A DNA stretch of 64,000 bases, from the NCBI GenBank assembly GCA_963776935.1, contig CAVZOP010000015.1, forward strand, positions 434,001 to 498,000, written 5' to 3'. This stretch comes from JALOLG01 sp963776935. Lineage in GTDB: Bacteria; Actinomycetota; Acidimicrobiia; Acidimicrobiales; Ilumatobacteraceae. Below the pieces are notes generated by a model. The model was not told where the DNA came from. It saw nothing but the letters and a program-made list of their open reading frames with translations, and made no database searches. The stretch's first letter is position 1. Each line of letters opens with the position of its first letter. A program made the translations under genes and the position numbers. Below, one piece after another: positions 1 through 7,911 of the stretch.

Positions 1-1
1 G

Positions 2-508
2 CTGCCGACGTTCGTGGCCTGCGACGACGATGCGGTCGCCGCGTGGGCGGAGTCGCTCGGCGCCACAGTGCTGTGGGGGCCCCGCCTCGGCCTCAACGGT
101 GCGGTCGACTCCGGTGTCGAGACCATCGCCGGGAAGGGCTTCGACGACGTGATCATCAGCCACGGCGACCTGCCGATCCCGCGGGCGCTCCCCGCCCTCG
201 CCCGCCCGGGCGCCATCGTCATCGTCCCCGACCGGCGCCTCGACGGGACGAACGTCATCGTCCGCCCGTGCGCGATCGACCTCCCCGCGATGTACGGCCG
301 GGCCTCGTTCCGCCACCATCTCGAACAAGCCCTCACGTCGGGTCGCCGGGTGACGGTGCGGCACGACACAGAGCTGTCGCTCGACCTCGACACGGTCGCC
401 GATCTGACCCACCCGCTGATCCACCCGCTCGTCTCGGCCGCGCTCGGCACGCTCACGATCTCTGGGACGATCTCTGGCACGATCGCTGGGACGCACGCTG
501 CGCGATGA
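2..508 (+). CDS. fbiD: 2-phospho-L-lactate guanylyltransferase-like protein (CofC/FbiD), 3' part
   Basis: Nucleotidyltransferase that activates the phospholactate or phosphoenolpyruvate moiety with GTP in coenzyme F420 biosynthesis. The reading frame is open at the left edge, so the start lies outside the window and 168 residues are visible. Seen: a GLNGAV segment, SHGDLP, VPDRRLDGTNV and a late LDLDT, in the order found in CofC proteins. The stop TGA overlaps the ATG of the PIG-L gene (ATGA), so the two are probably cotranscribed. Other F420 genes would be expected upstream, out of view. MobA-like enzymes are an alternative, but the DGTN motif favours CofC. Confidence 0.8.
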   Translation: MPTFVACDDDAVAAWAESLGATVLWGPRLGLNGAVDSGVETIAGKGFDDVIISHGDLPIPRALPALARPGAIVIVPDRRLDGTNVIVRPCAIDLPAMYGRASFRHHLEQALTSGRRVTVRHDTELSLDLDTVADLTHPLIHPLVSAALGTLTISGTISGTIAGTHAAR

Positions 509-1273
509 CCAGCAACGAGCCCGGGCAACCACCGATCGCCGACGCCCCGTGGACCTGCGACCTCGACGTGCCGAGCTCGGCGCTCGCGATCGGGGCCCAT
601 CCCGACGACGTGGAGTTCGGGTGTGGGGCGACGCTGGCGAAGTGGGCCGCCGCCGGCTGCACGATCCATCACCTCGTGTGCACCGACGGGTCGAAGGGCA
701 CATGGGATGCACTCGCCGATCCGGTCGCGCTCGCGGCCCGCCGTCAGGACGAACAGCGCGCTGCGGCACGCCGCCTCGCCGGCCCGGCCGCGGGCGAAGT
801 GCGCTTCCTCGGCTACGTCGACGGCGAGCTCGACAGCGATCTGGTGGCGCGCGGCCGGGTCGCAGCGCGTGCTTCGCGAGCTGCGGCCCGACGTCGTGCT
901 CGGCCACGATCCGTGGAAGCGCTACCGGCTCCACCCCGACCACCGGCACGCCGGGTTGCTCACGTGCGACGGAGTGGTCGCTGCACGCGACCCGCACTTC
1001 TTCCCCGAGCACGGGTTGGCGCCGCACCGACCGCGGGCGCTGATGCTGTTCGAGGCCGACGCGCCCGACCACTTCGAAGACGTCACCGCGACCGTCGAGA
1101 CCAAGATCGATGCACTCGAGGCGCACGAGAGCCAGTTCGAGTCGACGATGAAGGCGCGCGACGACGAGCAGTTGCTGGCGTTCCGCGATCGCGTGCGCGG
1201 CCGCCTCGCCGAACTCGGACGCCCGCACTCCGTCGCCGCCGCCGAGATCTTCAAGTTGATGACGGATCTCTGA
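505..1273 (+). CDS. PIG-L/LmbE family N-acetylglucosaminyl deacetylase-like protein (frameshifted)
   Basis: Zinc-dependent deacetylase of the LmbE/MshB/PIG-L family; the substrate is not identifiable. The N-terminal half carries the metal motif AHPDDVEFGCGA and then LVCTDGSKG; the C-terminal half carries GHDPWKRYRLHPDHR, whose histidines complete the site. The halves lie in different frames: the reading moves by net +1 near 855-866, where GRVAAR is followed in the next frame by QRVLRELRPDVV. Restored length is about 255 residues, normal for the family. The start ATG overlaps the fbiD stop. Either a sequencing insertion or a real inactivation; conservation across the junction favours an error. 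Confidence 0.8.
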
Positions 1274-1316
1274 CGACGCGCTGCTCGCGCGTTGCCGCGT
1301 ACGACAGCGGGCGCGC

Positions 1317-1345
1317 CACGGGCGGGGCATGTCGCCCCGCCCGTG
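1317..1345. terminator. GC-rich hairpin between convergent genes
   Basis: Perfect 12-bp inverted repeat (CACGGGCGGGGC and its complement) around the loop ATGTC, lying between the ends of the PIG-L gene on + and the HU tail gene on -. There is no T-run. It probably acts as a bidirectional terminator or 3' stabiliser. Confidence 0.65.
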
Positions 1346-1368
1346 AGACGTCAAGTGACGCCGTGTGA

Positions 1369-1701
1369 TCAGCGCTTGCGAGCGGCAGTCTTCCTGGCTG
1401 GCGCCTTCTTGGCTGGCGCCTTCCTGGCGGGTGCCTTCCTGGCGGGTGCCTTCTTGGCCGCGGCCTTCTTCGCTGGCGCCTTCTTCGCTGGGGCCTTCTT
1501 GGCGGCAGCCTTCTTCGCAGGTGCCTTCTTGACGGTCCGCTTGGCGGCCGCCTTCTTCGCTGGGGCCTTCTTCGCTGGCGCCTTCTTGGCCGGCGCCTTC
1601 TTGGCGGCAGCCTTCTTCGCAGGTGCCTTCTTGACGGTCCGCTTGGCGGCCGCCTTCTTCGCTGGGGCCTTCTTGGCCGGTGCCTTCTTTGCTACTGCCA
1701 T
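1369..1701 (-). CDS. Lys/Ala/Pro-rich histone-H1-like tail protein (possible split HupB C-terminus)
   Basis: 110 residues made almost wholly of APAKKA and AAAKKAPA units plus two KRTVKK segments, ending in an Arg-richer KTAARKR. This is the composition of the DNA-binding tail of actinobacterial HupB or of histone-H1-like proteins, and it would bind DNA nonspecifically. The ATG lies 7 nt after the HU stop in the +1 frame. Dropping one A from the AAA just before that stop would read NPSEQLMAVAKKAP and fuse HU to this tail. The weak AGTGAG upstream is poor as a ribosome site, so the ORF is either translationally coupled or the detached 3' part of one hupB gene. Confidence 0.75.
   Translation of the reverse strand: MAVAKKAPAKKAPAKKAAAKRTVKKAPAKKAAAKKAPAKKAPAKKAPAKKAAAKRTVKKAPAKKAAAKKAPAKKAPAKKAAAKKAPARKAPARKAPAKKAPARKTAARKR
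1493..1674. repeat. Two 80-bp direct repeats, period 102 bp, inside the tail gene
   Basis: Positions 1493-1572 and 1595-1674 are identical over 80 bases and together encode the repeated Lys/Ala block containing the KRTVKK segment. Shorter GCCTTCTT units fill the rest. Such DNA expands and contracts easily and is hard to assemble, so the true repeat number is uncertain. Confidence 0.8.
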
Positions 1702-1708
1702 CAGTTGC

Positions 1709-1987
1709 TCACTTTGGGTTGAGGGTGGACTTCAGGGTCGAGCTCGCGCTGAATTTCATGGCCGTCGACGCAGAGATCTGCACCGGCGCGCCCGTCTGCG
1801 GGTTGCGTCCGACGCGAGCGGGACGCTTTGTGGTGCTGAACGAACCGAAGCCCGGCCAGGCGACCTTGTCGCCGTTCTTCGTCGACGCGACGACGTGGTC
1901 GAAGAAGGCACCGATCGTTTTCTCGGCGTCGGCCTTCGTCACGCCTGCCGACTCAGCGACGGCTTCGACGAGTTCTGCCTTGGTCAT
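1709..1987 (-). CDS. hupB: HU family nucleoid DNA-binding protein
   Basis: Nucleoid-associated protein that bends and compacts DNA as a dimer. The 92 residues show the HU fold: MTKAELVEAVAESAGVTKAD at the N-terminus, then WPGFGSFS, and the DNA-gripping arm RPARVGRNPQTG. There are two in-frame ATGs. The second (1987) lies 6 nt after AGAAGGA (2000-1994), whereas the first (1993) abuts it, so I take 1987. The ORF stops right after the core fold with LNPK, and a PAKKA-rich ORF follows after 7 nt in the +1 frame. In most actinobacteria the two form one protein, so this may be a frameshifted fused hupB. The upstream region 1988-2145 should hold its promoter. Confidence 0.9.
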   Translation of the reverse strand: MTKAELVEAVAESAGVTKADAEKTIGAFFDHVVASTKNGDKVAWPGFGSFSTTKRPARVGRNPQTGAPVQISASTAMKFSASSTLKSTLNPK

Positions 1988-2145
1988 GGACATTCCTTCT
2001 GATCACGAGTGGACGAGTCGCGGCAATGCGACCCGTTGGCTCCCTCGAGCCGGAGTCATCACACCTACCAACACAGTGCTGTTGCAAGCATCGATGTCAT
2101 TGCATCTGCAACGATTGGCAACACGTGTTTCGCGGCGGTAGTGGA

Positions 2146-2574
2146 TCAATCCGTCGACATCGCGGTCAGCTCACGTCGCAACGCCGCCGCGATCTGAGCG
2201 GCCTGGCCGTCGGCGTACCGTTGACGCGGCCAGAAGAAACCGCGCAAGCCATCGCCACACGTTCGCGGTACGACGTGAACATGCAAGTGGGCGACGCTCT
2301 GGCTGACGACGTTGTTGTTGGCCACGAACGTGCCCTGGGCGCCGAGCGCGCCTGGCATCGCGGCGGCGATCAGGCGGACCCTCTCGAAGAACGGCCCGAC
2401 CTCGTCGACGGTGAGCTCCGGCAAGGTGACGACGTGGCGGCGCGGCACGACGAGCGTGTGCCCGTGGAACAACGGGGATCGGTCGAGGAAGGCGACCACG
2501 ACGTCGTCACTCCACACGACATCGGCCGCGACCGTGTCACGCATGATGTCGCAGAACACGCACACTTCGCTCAC
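2146..2574 (-). CDS. HIT family hydrolase
   Basis: Histidine-triad nucleotide hydrolase or transferase acting on nucleoside phosphoramidates or dinucleotides. Near the N-terminus CVFCDIM is the usual zinc-associated start of these proteins; LDRSPLFHGHTLVVPRRHV follows, and the catalytic triad appears as HLHVHVVPR near residue 110. From the GTG at 2574 (VSEVCVFCDI) the length is 142 residues, normal for the family. The frame is open further upstream to 2733, but that extension has no family resemblance. No clear ribosome site is visible, so the exact start is uncertain. It is divergent from phoH2. Confidence 0.85.
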   Translation of the reverse strand: MSEVCVFCDIMRDTVAADVVWSDDVVVAFLDRSPLFHGHTLVVPRRHVVTLPELTVDEVGPFFERVRLIAAAMPGALGAQGTFVANNNVVSQSVAHLHVHVVPRTCGDGLRGFFWPRQRYADGQAAQIAAALRRELTAMSTD

Positions 2575-2753
2575 CGCGACATGATTGCCCGCGGCGACGG
2601 CCGCCTTCCAATACCCGTGTTCCCCGCCGACCATCCACCATCGGCCGCCGGCCGTGGGATACAACAGCACTCCGTTGGGGTATCTCGAATCACGTGATCC
2701 GAATTGGGATGCTGGTGGATGCAGACGATGCACATCAATGCAATGTCGACCAG

Positions 2754-2784
2754 TGCGATGTAGACCATGCGATGTAGAGAGGAG
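2754..2784 (+). promoter_or_regulatory. Direct repeats and Shine-Dalgarno before phoH2
   Basis: The 11-mer TGCGATGTAGA occurs twice (2754-2764 and 2768-2778), followed by GAGGAG at 2779-2784. The latter places the ribosome site 5 nt before the GTG at 2790. The repeats could be a regulator or RNA element; no factor can be named. Confidence 0.45.
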
Positions 2785-2789
2785 TGGCG

Positions 2790-4191
2790 GTGACCGATCT
2801 CGTCCAGGCCGAACAGGCGCGCCGCGACGCCAGGATCAGGAGCGACTCGACGAACGGCGACGAGAATGCTGGTCGAGCCGGCACCAGGACTCGCGTCGTG
2901 CTCGACACATCCGTGCTGATCGCCGATCCGATGTGCGTGTACTCGTTCGGTGACAACGACGTCGTGGTGCCGCTGACCGTCATCGAGGAGCTCGACGAGT
3001 TGAAGACGCGCCCCGACGACGTCGGTCGTGCGGCGCGCTCCGCACTGCGCACGCTCGAGGAGCTCCGTGTCAGGCACGGCGGCTCGTTGGCCGAGCCGGT
3101 GCCCGTCGGCGATGGCACGATCCGGATCGAGATCAACGGCATCCAGAAGCACCTCCTCATCGAGCACGGGCTCGACCCGAACGTGCCGGACAACCGCATC
3201 ATCGGCGCCGCCCTCGGACAGGCCGCGCAGGCTCACACGATCGTCGTGTCGAACGATGCGGCGCTGCGCATCAAGGCCGCCCACCTGGGTGTCGCGGCGA
3301 TGGAGCATCAGCCGAGCCGGCGAGCGTGCGCGCGGCCGATCGGATGGTCGGTGATCGAGTCGACGTACGAGGTGATCGACTGCCTCTACGCGGCCGGCGC
3401 GGTCACCGTGGCCGCCGTCGACACGGCCGCCACGATCGGCGAGAACGAGTTCGTCGTGCTGCGCTCGGGGTCGCAGTCGGCGCTCGCTCGGCGGGTCGAC
3501 GACGAGTTCGTGCTGCTCCCGCACTCGGTCCCGGAGGCATGGGGCTTGCGGCCGCGCGGCAAGGAGCAGAGATTCGCGCTCGAACTGCTGCTCGATCCTG
3601 ACATCGCAGTCGTCGCCCTCGACGGCCGGGCGGGTACCGGGAAGACGTTGCTGGCGATCGCCGCCGGTCTCGAGCAGGTCGTCGAGAAGTCACGGTACGA
3701 ACGGGTCGCCGTGTATCGCCCGCTCGTGCCGGTCGGCCGCGCCGACGTCGGCTTCCTGCCGGGCGGGCTCGACGAGAAGCTCGATCCGTGGATGTCGGCG
3801 ATCCACGACGCGATCGTGGCGTTGAGCGACCACGGCAGCAGCCACGACGCCGCGCCGCCTGATCGACGAGCTGACGTGCCGCGGGCAGCTGTCGATGGAG
3901 TCGGTGACGTTCCTGCGCGGCCGGTCGCTGCACCGCCAGATGGTCGTGATCGACGAAGCCCAGAACCTCGAACCGACGACGTTACGCACGATCCTCACCC
4001 GTATCGGCGAGGGCACCAAGGTGGTGTTCACCGGCGACACCAGCCAGATCGACGCGCCGTACCTCGGCGAATCGAACAACGCCCTCGCGGTGCTCACCAA
4101 CGCATTCGCCGGGCAGCGCTGCTTCGGCCACGTCACCCTGACCTCGTGCGAGCGCAGCGACGTGGCCAGCCTCGCCGCCGAGTTGCTCTGA
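2790..4191 (+). CDS. phoH2: PIN domain-PhoH fusion ATPase (PhoH2-like), frameshifted
   Basis: Fusion of an N-terminal PIN ribonuclease domain (VVLDTSVLIADP, then acidic ELDELK and SNDAAL) with a PhoH ATPase/helicase domain carrying Walker A GRAGTGKT and Walker B VVIDEAQNL, then FTGDTSQIDAP. Mycobacterial PhoH2 of this architecture is a sequence-specific RNA helicase-ribonuclease. The first part is in one frame to about 3835-3855; RRLIDELTCRGQLSMESVTFLRG then continues in the +1 frame to the stop. Restored length is about 466 residues, close to PhoH2. Start GTG 2790 has GAGGAG 5 nt upstream; GTG 2784 overlaps that site. An insertion error is the simplest reading of the break. Confidence 0.88.
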
Positions 4192-4291
4192 ACCACCGCG
4201 TTCAGAAGGACGCCCGTCCAGACCCGAACTCGATCCACATCCCGTCCGGGGAGCGGTCGCACCATGACCTGCGGACGGCTACCGTGCGGTC

Positions 4292-4465
4292 ATGAGTGAC
4301 TTCATGGACAAAGCCAAGAAGGCCGCAAGCGAACTGAAGGACAGTCCGCTGCTCGACAAGGCCGAAGACCTCGCCGAGGACAAGGCCACCGAAGGGGGCA
4401 CGATCGGGAACATCGCCGACAAGGCCGACGATGCGATCGACCAGATCCAGGGCACCAAGGACTGA
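4292..4465 (+). CDS. Small charged helical protein (MT0933-like antitoxin/CsbD-like)
   Basis: A 57-residue ORF starting MSDFMDKAKKAASELKDSP and ending DQIQGTKD, rich in Lys, Asp and Ala with amphipathic helical spacing. It resembles the small MT0933/Rv0909-type antitoxin-like and CsbD-like proteins of actinobacteria; family membership is a judgement by composition. No toxin gene lies beside it. A -10 box TACCGT (4280-4285) sits 6 nt before the ATG with no Shine-Dalgarno, so the transcript is probably leaderless, which supports a real gene despite its size. Confidence 0.6.
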   Translation: MSDFMDKAKKAASELKDSPLLDKAEDLAEDKATEGGTIGNIADKADDAIDQIQGTKD

Positions 4466-4581
4466 GTCGAGCCGAGCCGCGGCGAGCACGTCGCCGTTGT
4501 TCCACGCGTGCTGATCGGCATCGCCCGAAGTCGGTCGAGGGGGTATGTCCGGTGCGACACCCCCGGCGTAGGTTGTCGGGT

Positions 4582-5157
4582 GTGACGAACGCACCGCTCG
4601 CACTCCCCCGTTTCGCGGTCGTCGACATCGAGACCTCCGGTTTGTCGACCCGACGCCACCGCATCCTCCAGATCGGCCTCGTCACCGTCATCGGCGGGCA
4701 GATCGCCGACCAGTGGAGCACGCTCGTGCGGTTGCGCTGGCCGTGGCAGCGTGTCGGCCCGCGCAAGGTGCACGGGCTCACCCGTGGGCAGCTGCGCGAC
4801 GCCCCGTCGCTGCGCACGGCACTCACCGAGCTCGCCGGCCGGATCGACGGCGCGGTGTTCACCGCCCACAACGCCGACTTCGATGCGGCGTTCATCGAGC
4901 GCGCGGCGCGGCGCGAACACGTCGCGCTCCACCTCGACCCACGCCTCTGCACGTTGCGCTTGTCACGCCAACTCGATCCCGACCGGCTGCTGTCGCACCG
5001 TCTCGGCGACATCTGCACCCGATACGGCGTGGCGCTCGACCGGCCGCACGACGCCTTGCAGGACGCGCTTGCGGCCGCGTCGGTCCTGCCCTACCTGCTG
5101 GCCGAACATGGTGTCGACTCCGACGAGTCCCTGGCCGCCTTCTACGTCGCGCGGTAG
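4582..5157 (+). CDS. DnaQ-like 3'-5' exonuclease
   Basis: DEDDh-type exonuclease of the DNA polymerase III epsilon superfamily, likely acting in repair or proofreading. Seen: Exo I VVDIETSGL near residue 15, Exo II AHNADFDAAF near 90, and the Exo III segment RPHDALQDALAA with the catalytic His and Asp. At 191 residues it is a stand-alone exonuclease with no polymerase or GIY-YIG domain. GTG 4582 is chosen because TAGGTT (4569-4574) lies 7 nt upstream, the leaderless pattern seen throughout; the frame is open to 4552. Its 3' end overlaps the convergent pafC gene by 16 bp. Confidence 0.85.
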   Translation: MTNAPLALPRFAVVDIETSGLSTRRHRILQIGLVTVIGGQIADQWSTLVRLRWPWQRVGPRKVHGLTRGQLRDAPSLRTALTELAGRIDGAVFTAHNADFDAAFIERAARREHVALHLDPRLCTLRLSRQLDPDRLLSHRLGDICTRYGVALDRPHDALQDALAAASVLPYLLAEHGVDSDESLAAFYVAR

Positions 5158-6095
5158 CGGGCCAAGACCCGAGCGGCGGCGGCGCGGCCGAGCTCGGCGT
5201 AGCGGGCCGGTTCCACGACCTCGGCACGTTCGCCGAGGCGCACCAGCACGCGTTCGAGCCACCGGTCGCTCGCCACGGGGAGGCGGGCGGTGACCCACCC
5301 GTCAGCGTCGGGCTCGCCGACGTCGTCGACCGGGTAGGTCTCGATCACCCATCGCGCGGCGGGGGCCAATCGCAGCGTCACGCGCGGCATCCCGCCGTCG
5401 ACGAACCAGCGGCCCGGCTCGGGCAGTGGTTCATCGGTCGGTTCGCCGACCTCGCCGGTCGCCTCGAGCGACTCGATCCGGTCGACGCGGAACGTGCGGA
5501 GCGTCTCGGTGCGGTGGTCGGTGGCGGTGACGTACCAGTTGCCGCGGTCGGCGTACACCTGCCGCGGTGTGATCACCCGTTCGGTCGACTCGTCGCGCGA
5601 CGCGCTCCAGTACGTGATGCGCAACCGTTCGAGCCGGCGCGCGGCGTCGGCGACCTGGTCGGTGACCTCGGGTCGCTCGAGGTCGACGTCGAGCCCGGGA
5701 TCGAATCGTGCGTCGCTGCCCAGCGCCGCGGCGAGCTTGGCCAGCCCCCGCCCGAGCGGACCCGACTGGTCGGCACCGGGCAGCTCCATCGCCGCCCGAC
5801 CCGCGACGAGCAGCTCGAATGCCTCGGTCGAGTTGAGGCGCAACGGCCGCGTGAACAACCGCGGCACGCCGACGAACACGGTGCCCTCGTCGATGAAGAT
5901 GTCGATCAGCTCGTCGACGAACGGCGGCAGGCCGCACATCGCGACCAACTCCAAGTCGGCCGCGACCTGGCTCTCGGTCAGGCGGAAGCGTTCGGCGACC
6001 TCGGAGAGCGGCACCTCACCGCGCTCCATCAGCCACGGCAGCATCACCAACAGTCGCCGCAGCCGATCCTCGGCGCCACGAGGCACACGCGCCAT
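5142..6095 (-). CDS. pafC: PafC, WYL-domain transcriptional regulator
   Basis: 317 residues with an N-terminal winged-helix region (LRRLLVMLPWLMERGEVPLS) and a WYL domain (RGNWYVTATDHRTETLRTFRVDRIES) followed by a WCX-type C-terminus. PafB and PafC form the heterodimeric activator of the LexA-independent DNA-damage response in mycobacteria; the WYL domain is thought to sense single-stranded DNA. The start ATG overlaps the pafB stop (TGATG), so translation is coupled. Last gene of the run PPOX, hbd, pafB, pafC. No proteasome-accessory gene is nearby. Confidence 0.9.
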   Translation of the reverse strand: MARVPRGAEDRLRRLLVMLPWLMERGEVPLSEVAERFRLTESQVAADLELVAMCGLPPFVDELIDIFIDEGTVFVGVPRLFTRPLRLNSTEAFELLVAGRAAMELPGADQSGPLGRGLAKLAAALGSDARFDPGLDVDLERPEVTDQVADAARRLERLRITYWSASRDESTERVITPRQVYADRGNWYVTATDHRTETLRTFRVDRIESLEATGEVGEPTDEPLPEPGRWFVDGGMPRVTLRLAPAARWVIETYPVDDVGEPDADGWVTARLPVASDRWLERVLVRLGERAEVVEPARYAELGRAAAARVLARYRAT

Positions 6096-7030
6096 CAGCC
6101 GGCCGCCTCGCGCTCGAGCCAGTCGACGAGGTCGGCGCGCACGTCGGCGGGTGATCGGACCTCGGCATGTTCGAGCAGGCCGAGCACCCACGAGCGGAAC
6201 GCCTCGCGGTTGGCGCACGGGACGCGGACGTCGACATCGCCGTTGGGCAGCGTCTCGACGACACGATCGGCACCGAGCTCGCGCGTCACCGCAGCCGCCC
6301 GTGACGCGTCGACGCGCACGATCGCCTCCGTGGTGTCGCCCTCGGCGCCGAGCGACTTCGGGTCGTCGGGCAGCACCGCACGCAGGTCGAGGCCCTCCGG
6401 TCGCTCGAACTCGTCGCCGGCGCCCATCGTGATCCGCCCGTCGATGCGGTCGACGCGGAACGTCCGCCGTTCGCCGCGCGTGCGGTCGAAGGCGACGAGG
6501 TACCAGAACCCGTTCTGCAACAACAGCCCGTACGGCTCGACCGTGCGGTCGACGTCGCGGTACACGAACTCGACCGTTGCCCGCCGAGCGATCGATTCAC
6601 GCAGCAGTGGCAGGCTGGGCAGCGATGGCATCGTCGCCACCACCGCCGCCTCGCGGTCGATCACACCCGAACCGAGCTTCCACATCGCTTCCTGACCGAG
6701 CTCCGATCCCGTCCGCGTGGCGGCGACCGCCACCTGCAGGGCCCGCATCTCGTCGGGCTCGAGGTGCAGGTCGGCGAGCTCGTAGCGGGCGCGGTCGATC
6801 CAGTACTTGGTCGAGCCCGCGTACGGCCCACCGACGACGACTTCCTGCTCGATCGGCACTCCCATCTCGCGCAGTGCCGCCTTGTCGCGTTCGAAGGCGC
6901 CCCGCCGGGCGGCCTCTTTCTCGGGGTACTGGCCGCGCAGCTCGCCGGCGATCTCGACCAGGCTGAGGGGTGCCGGTGTCTCGAGCAGCAGGGCGAGCAG
7001 GTTGGTGAGGCGCTCGACCCGCTCGGCCAT
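6095..7030 (-). CDS. pafB: PafB, WYL-domain transcriptional regulator
   Basis: 311 residues opening with a HTH, AERVERLTNLLALLLETPAPLSLVEIAGEL, then a linker and the WYL core NGFWYLVAFDRTRGERRTFRVDRIDG, then a WCX-type domain. Partner of PafC in the mitomycin-responsive DNA-damage regulon known from mycobacteria. The ATG overlaps the stop of the upstream 3-hydroxyacyl-CoA dehydrogenase gene, and its own stop overlaps the pafC ATG. The two regulators are thus made from one mRNA with a metabolic dehydrogenase. Pairing and order support the assignment. Confidence 0.9.
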   Translation of the reverse strand: MAERVERLTNLLALLLETPAPLSLVEIAGELRGQYPEKEAARRGAFERDKAALREMGVPIEQEVVVGGPYAGSTKYWIDRARYELADLHLEPDEMRALQVAVAATRTGSELGQEAMWKLGSGVIDREAAVVATMPSLPSLPLLRESIARRATVEFVYRDVDRTVEPYGLLLQNGFWYLVAFDRTRGERRTFRVDRIDGRITMGAGDEFERPEGLDLRAVLPDDPKSLGAEGDTTEAIVRVDASRAAAVTRELGADRVVETLPNGDVDVRVPCANREAFRSWVLGLLEHAEVRSPADVRADLVDWLEREAAG

Positions 7031-7911
7031 CAACGCGTGCCGTACTCGTAGAACCCGCGACCGGTCTTGCGTCCGAGCAGACCGGCCTCGACCATCCGCG
7101 ACAGCAGGGGTGGCGGCGCGTACAGCGGTTCCTTGAACTCCTCGTAGAGGCTCTGGGCCACGGCCAGCGTGGTGTCGAGCCCGATCAGGTCGGTGAGGTG
7201 CAACGGCCCCATCGGATGGTTGCACCCCTCGACCATGCCGGTGTCGATGTCGTCGGCCGTCGCGAACCCAGACTCCATCATCCGGATCGCCGACAGCAGG
7301 TATGGGATCAGCAGCGCGTTGACCACGAACCCGGCCCGGTCCTGGCTGCGGATGACGCGCTTGTGCAGAACGTCGGTGGCAAAAGAGTTGGCCTGCGAGA
7401 TCGTCTCCGGCGAGGTCATCAGGCTGGTCACGAGCTCGACGAGGCGGAGGACGGGTACCGGGTTGAAGAAGTGGATGCCGATCACCTGCTCGGGTCGGGC
7501 GGTGGCGATGCCGAGCTTCATGATCGGGATCGAGCTGGTGTTGCTGGCAAGGATCGCCAATTCGTCGGCGACGAACTTGTCGAGCTGCGCGAACACGTCG
7601 GTCTTCATCGCCTCGTTCTCGACGATCGCCTCGACGACGAGTTGGCGGTCTGCCATGTCGGCCAGGTCGGTGGTGAACGCGAGGCGGGCGACCGCTGCGT
7701 CACGATCCGCCTCGGAGAGCTTGCCGGAGCTGAGCCCGCGGTCGAGCGACCTCACGAGGCGGCCCCGGCCGGCCTCGGCGGTCGCCTCGTCGACTTCGCG
7801 GACGAGCACGTCGAGGCCGGCGCGGGCGCACACCTCGGCGATCCCCGAGCCCATCAGCCCGCACCCGACGACCCCGACCCGCTCGATCGCGGGTTTCTCG
7901 ATCACGCTCAT
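7030..7911 (-). CDS. 3-hydroxybutyryl-CoA/3-hydroxyacyl-CoA dehydrogenase
   Basis: NAD-dependent oxidation of 3-hydroxyacyl-CoA to 3-ketoacyl-CoA in fatty-acid or butyrate metabolism. The 293 residues begin with the Rossmann motif VGVVGCGLMGSGIAEVCA; SNTSSIPI, then IGIHFFNPVPVLRLVE with the catalytic His and a later Glu, and the C-terminal domain GPLHLTDLIGLDT ending GRKTGRGFYEYG, all match the single-function Hbd/FadB2 family. The ATG overlaps the upstream PPOX stop (ATGA) and its TGA overlaps the pafB ATG, which tightly couples four genes. Chain-length specificity cannot be read from sequence. Confidence 0.9.
   Translation of the reverse strand: MSVIEKPAIERVGVVGCGLMGSGIAEVCARAGLDVLVREVDEATAEAGRGRLVRSLDRGLSSGKLSEADRDAAVARLAFTTDLADMADRQLVVEAIVENEAMKTDVFAQLDKFVADELAILASNTSSIPIMKLGIATARPEQVIGIHFFNPVPVLRLVELVTSLMTSPETISQANSFATDVLHKRVIRSQDRAGFVVNALLIPYLLSAIRMMESGFATADDIDTGMVEGCNHPMGPLHLTDLIGLDTTLAVAQSLYEEFKEPLYAPPPLLSRMVEAGLLGRKTGRGFYEYGTR

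Noticed and set aside
1369..1701. Repeat array resembling CRISPR-like periodicity
   Set aside because: Repeats encode PAKKA units without unique spacers; it is a coding tandem repeat.
2577..3524. 317-codon minus-strand frame upstream of the HIT gene
   Set aside because: It overlaps the PIN domain of phoH2 in antisense and is Arg/Asp-rich without similarity.
4292..4465. Toxin-antitoxin module
   Set aside because: The small protein resembles an antitoxin family, but no toxin-like gene is adjacent; both neighbours are housekeeping-type enzymes.
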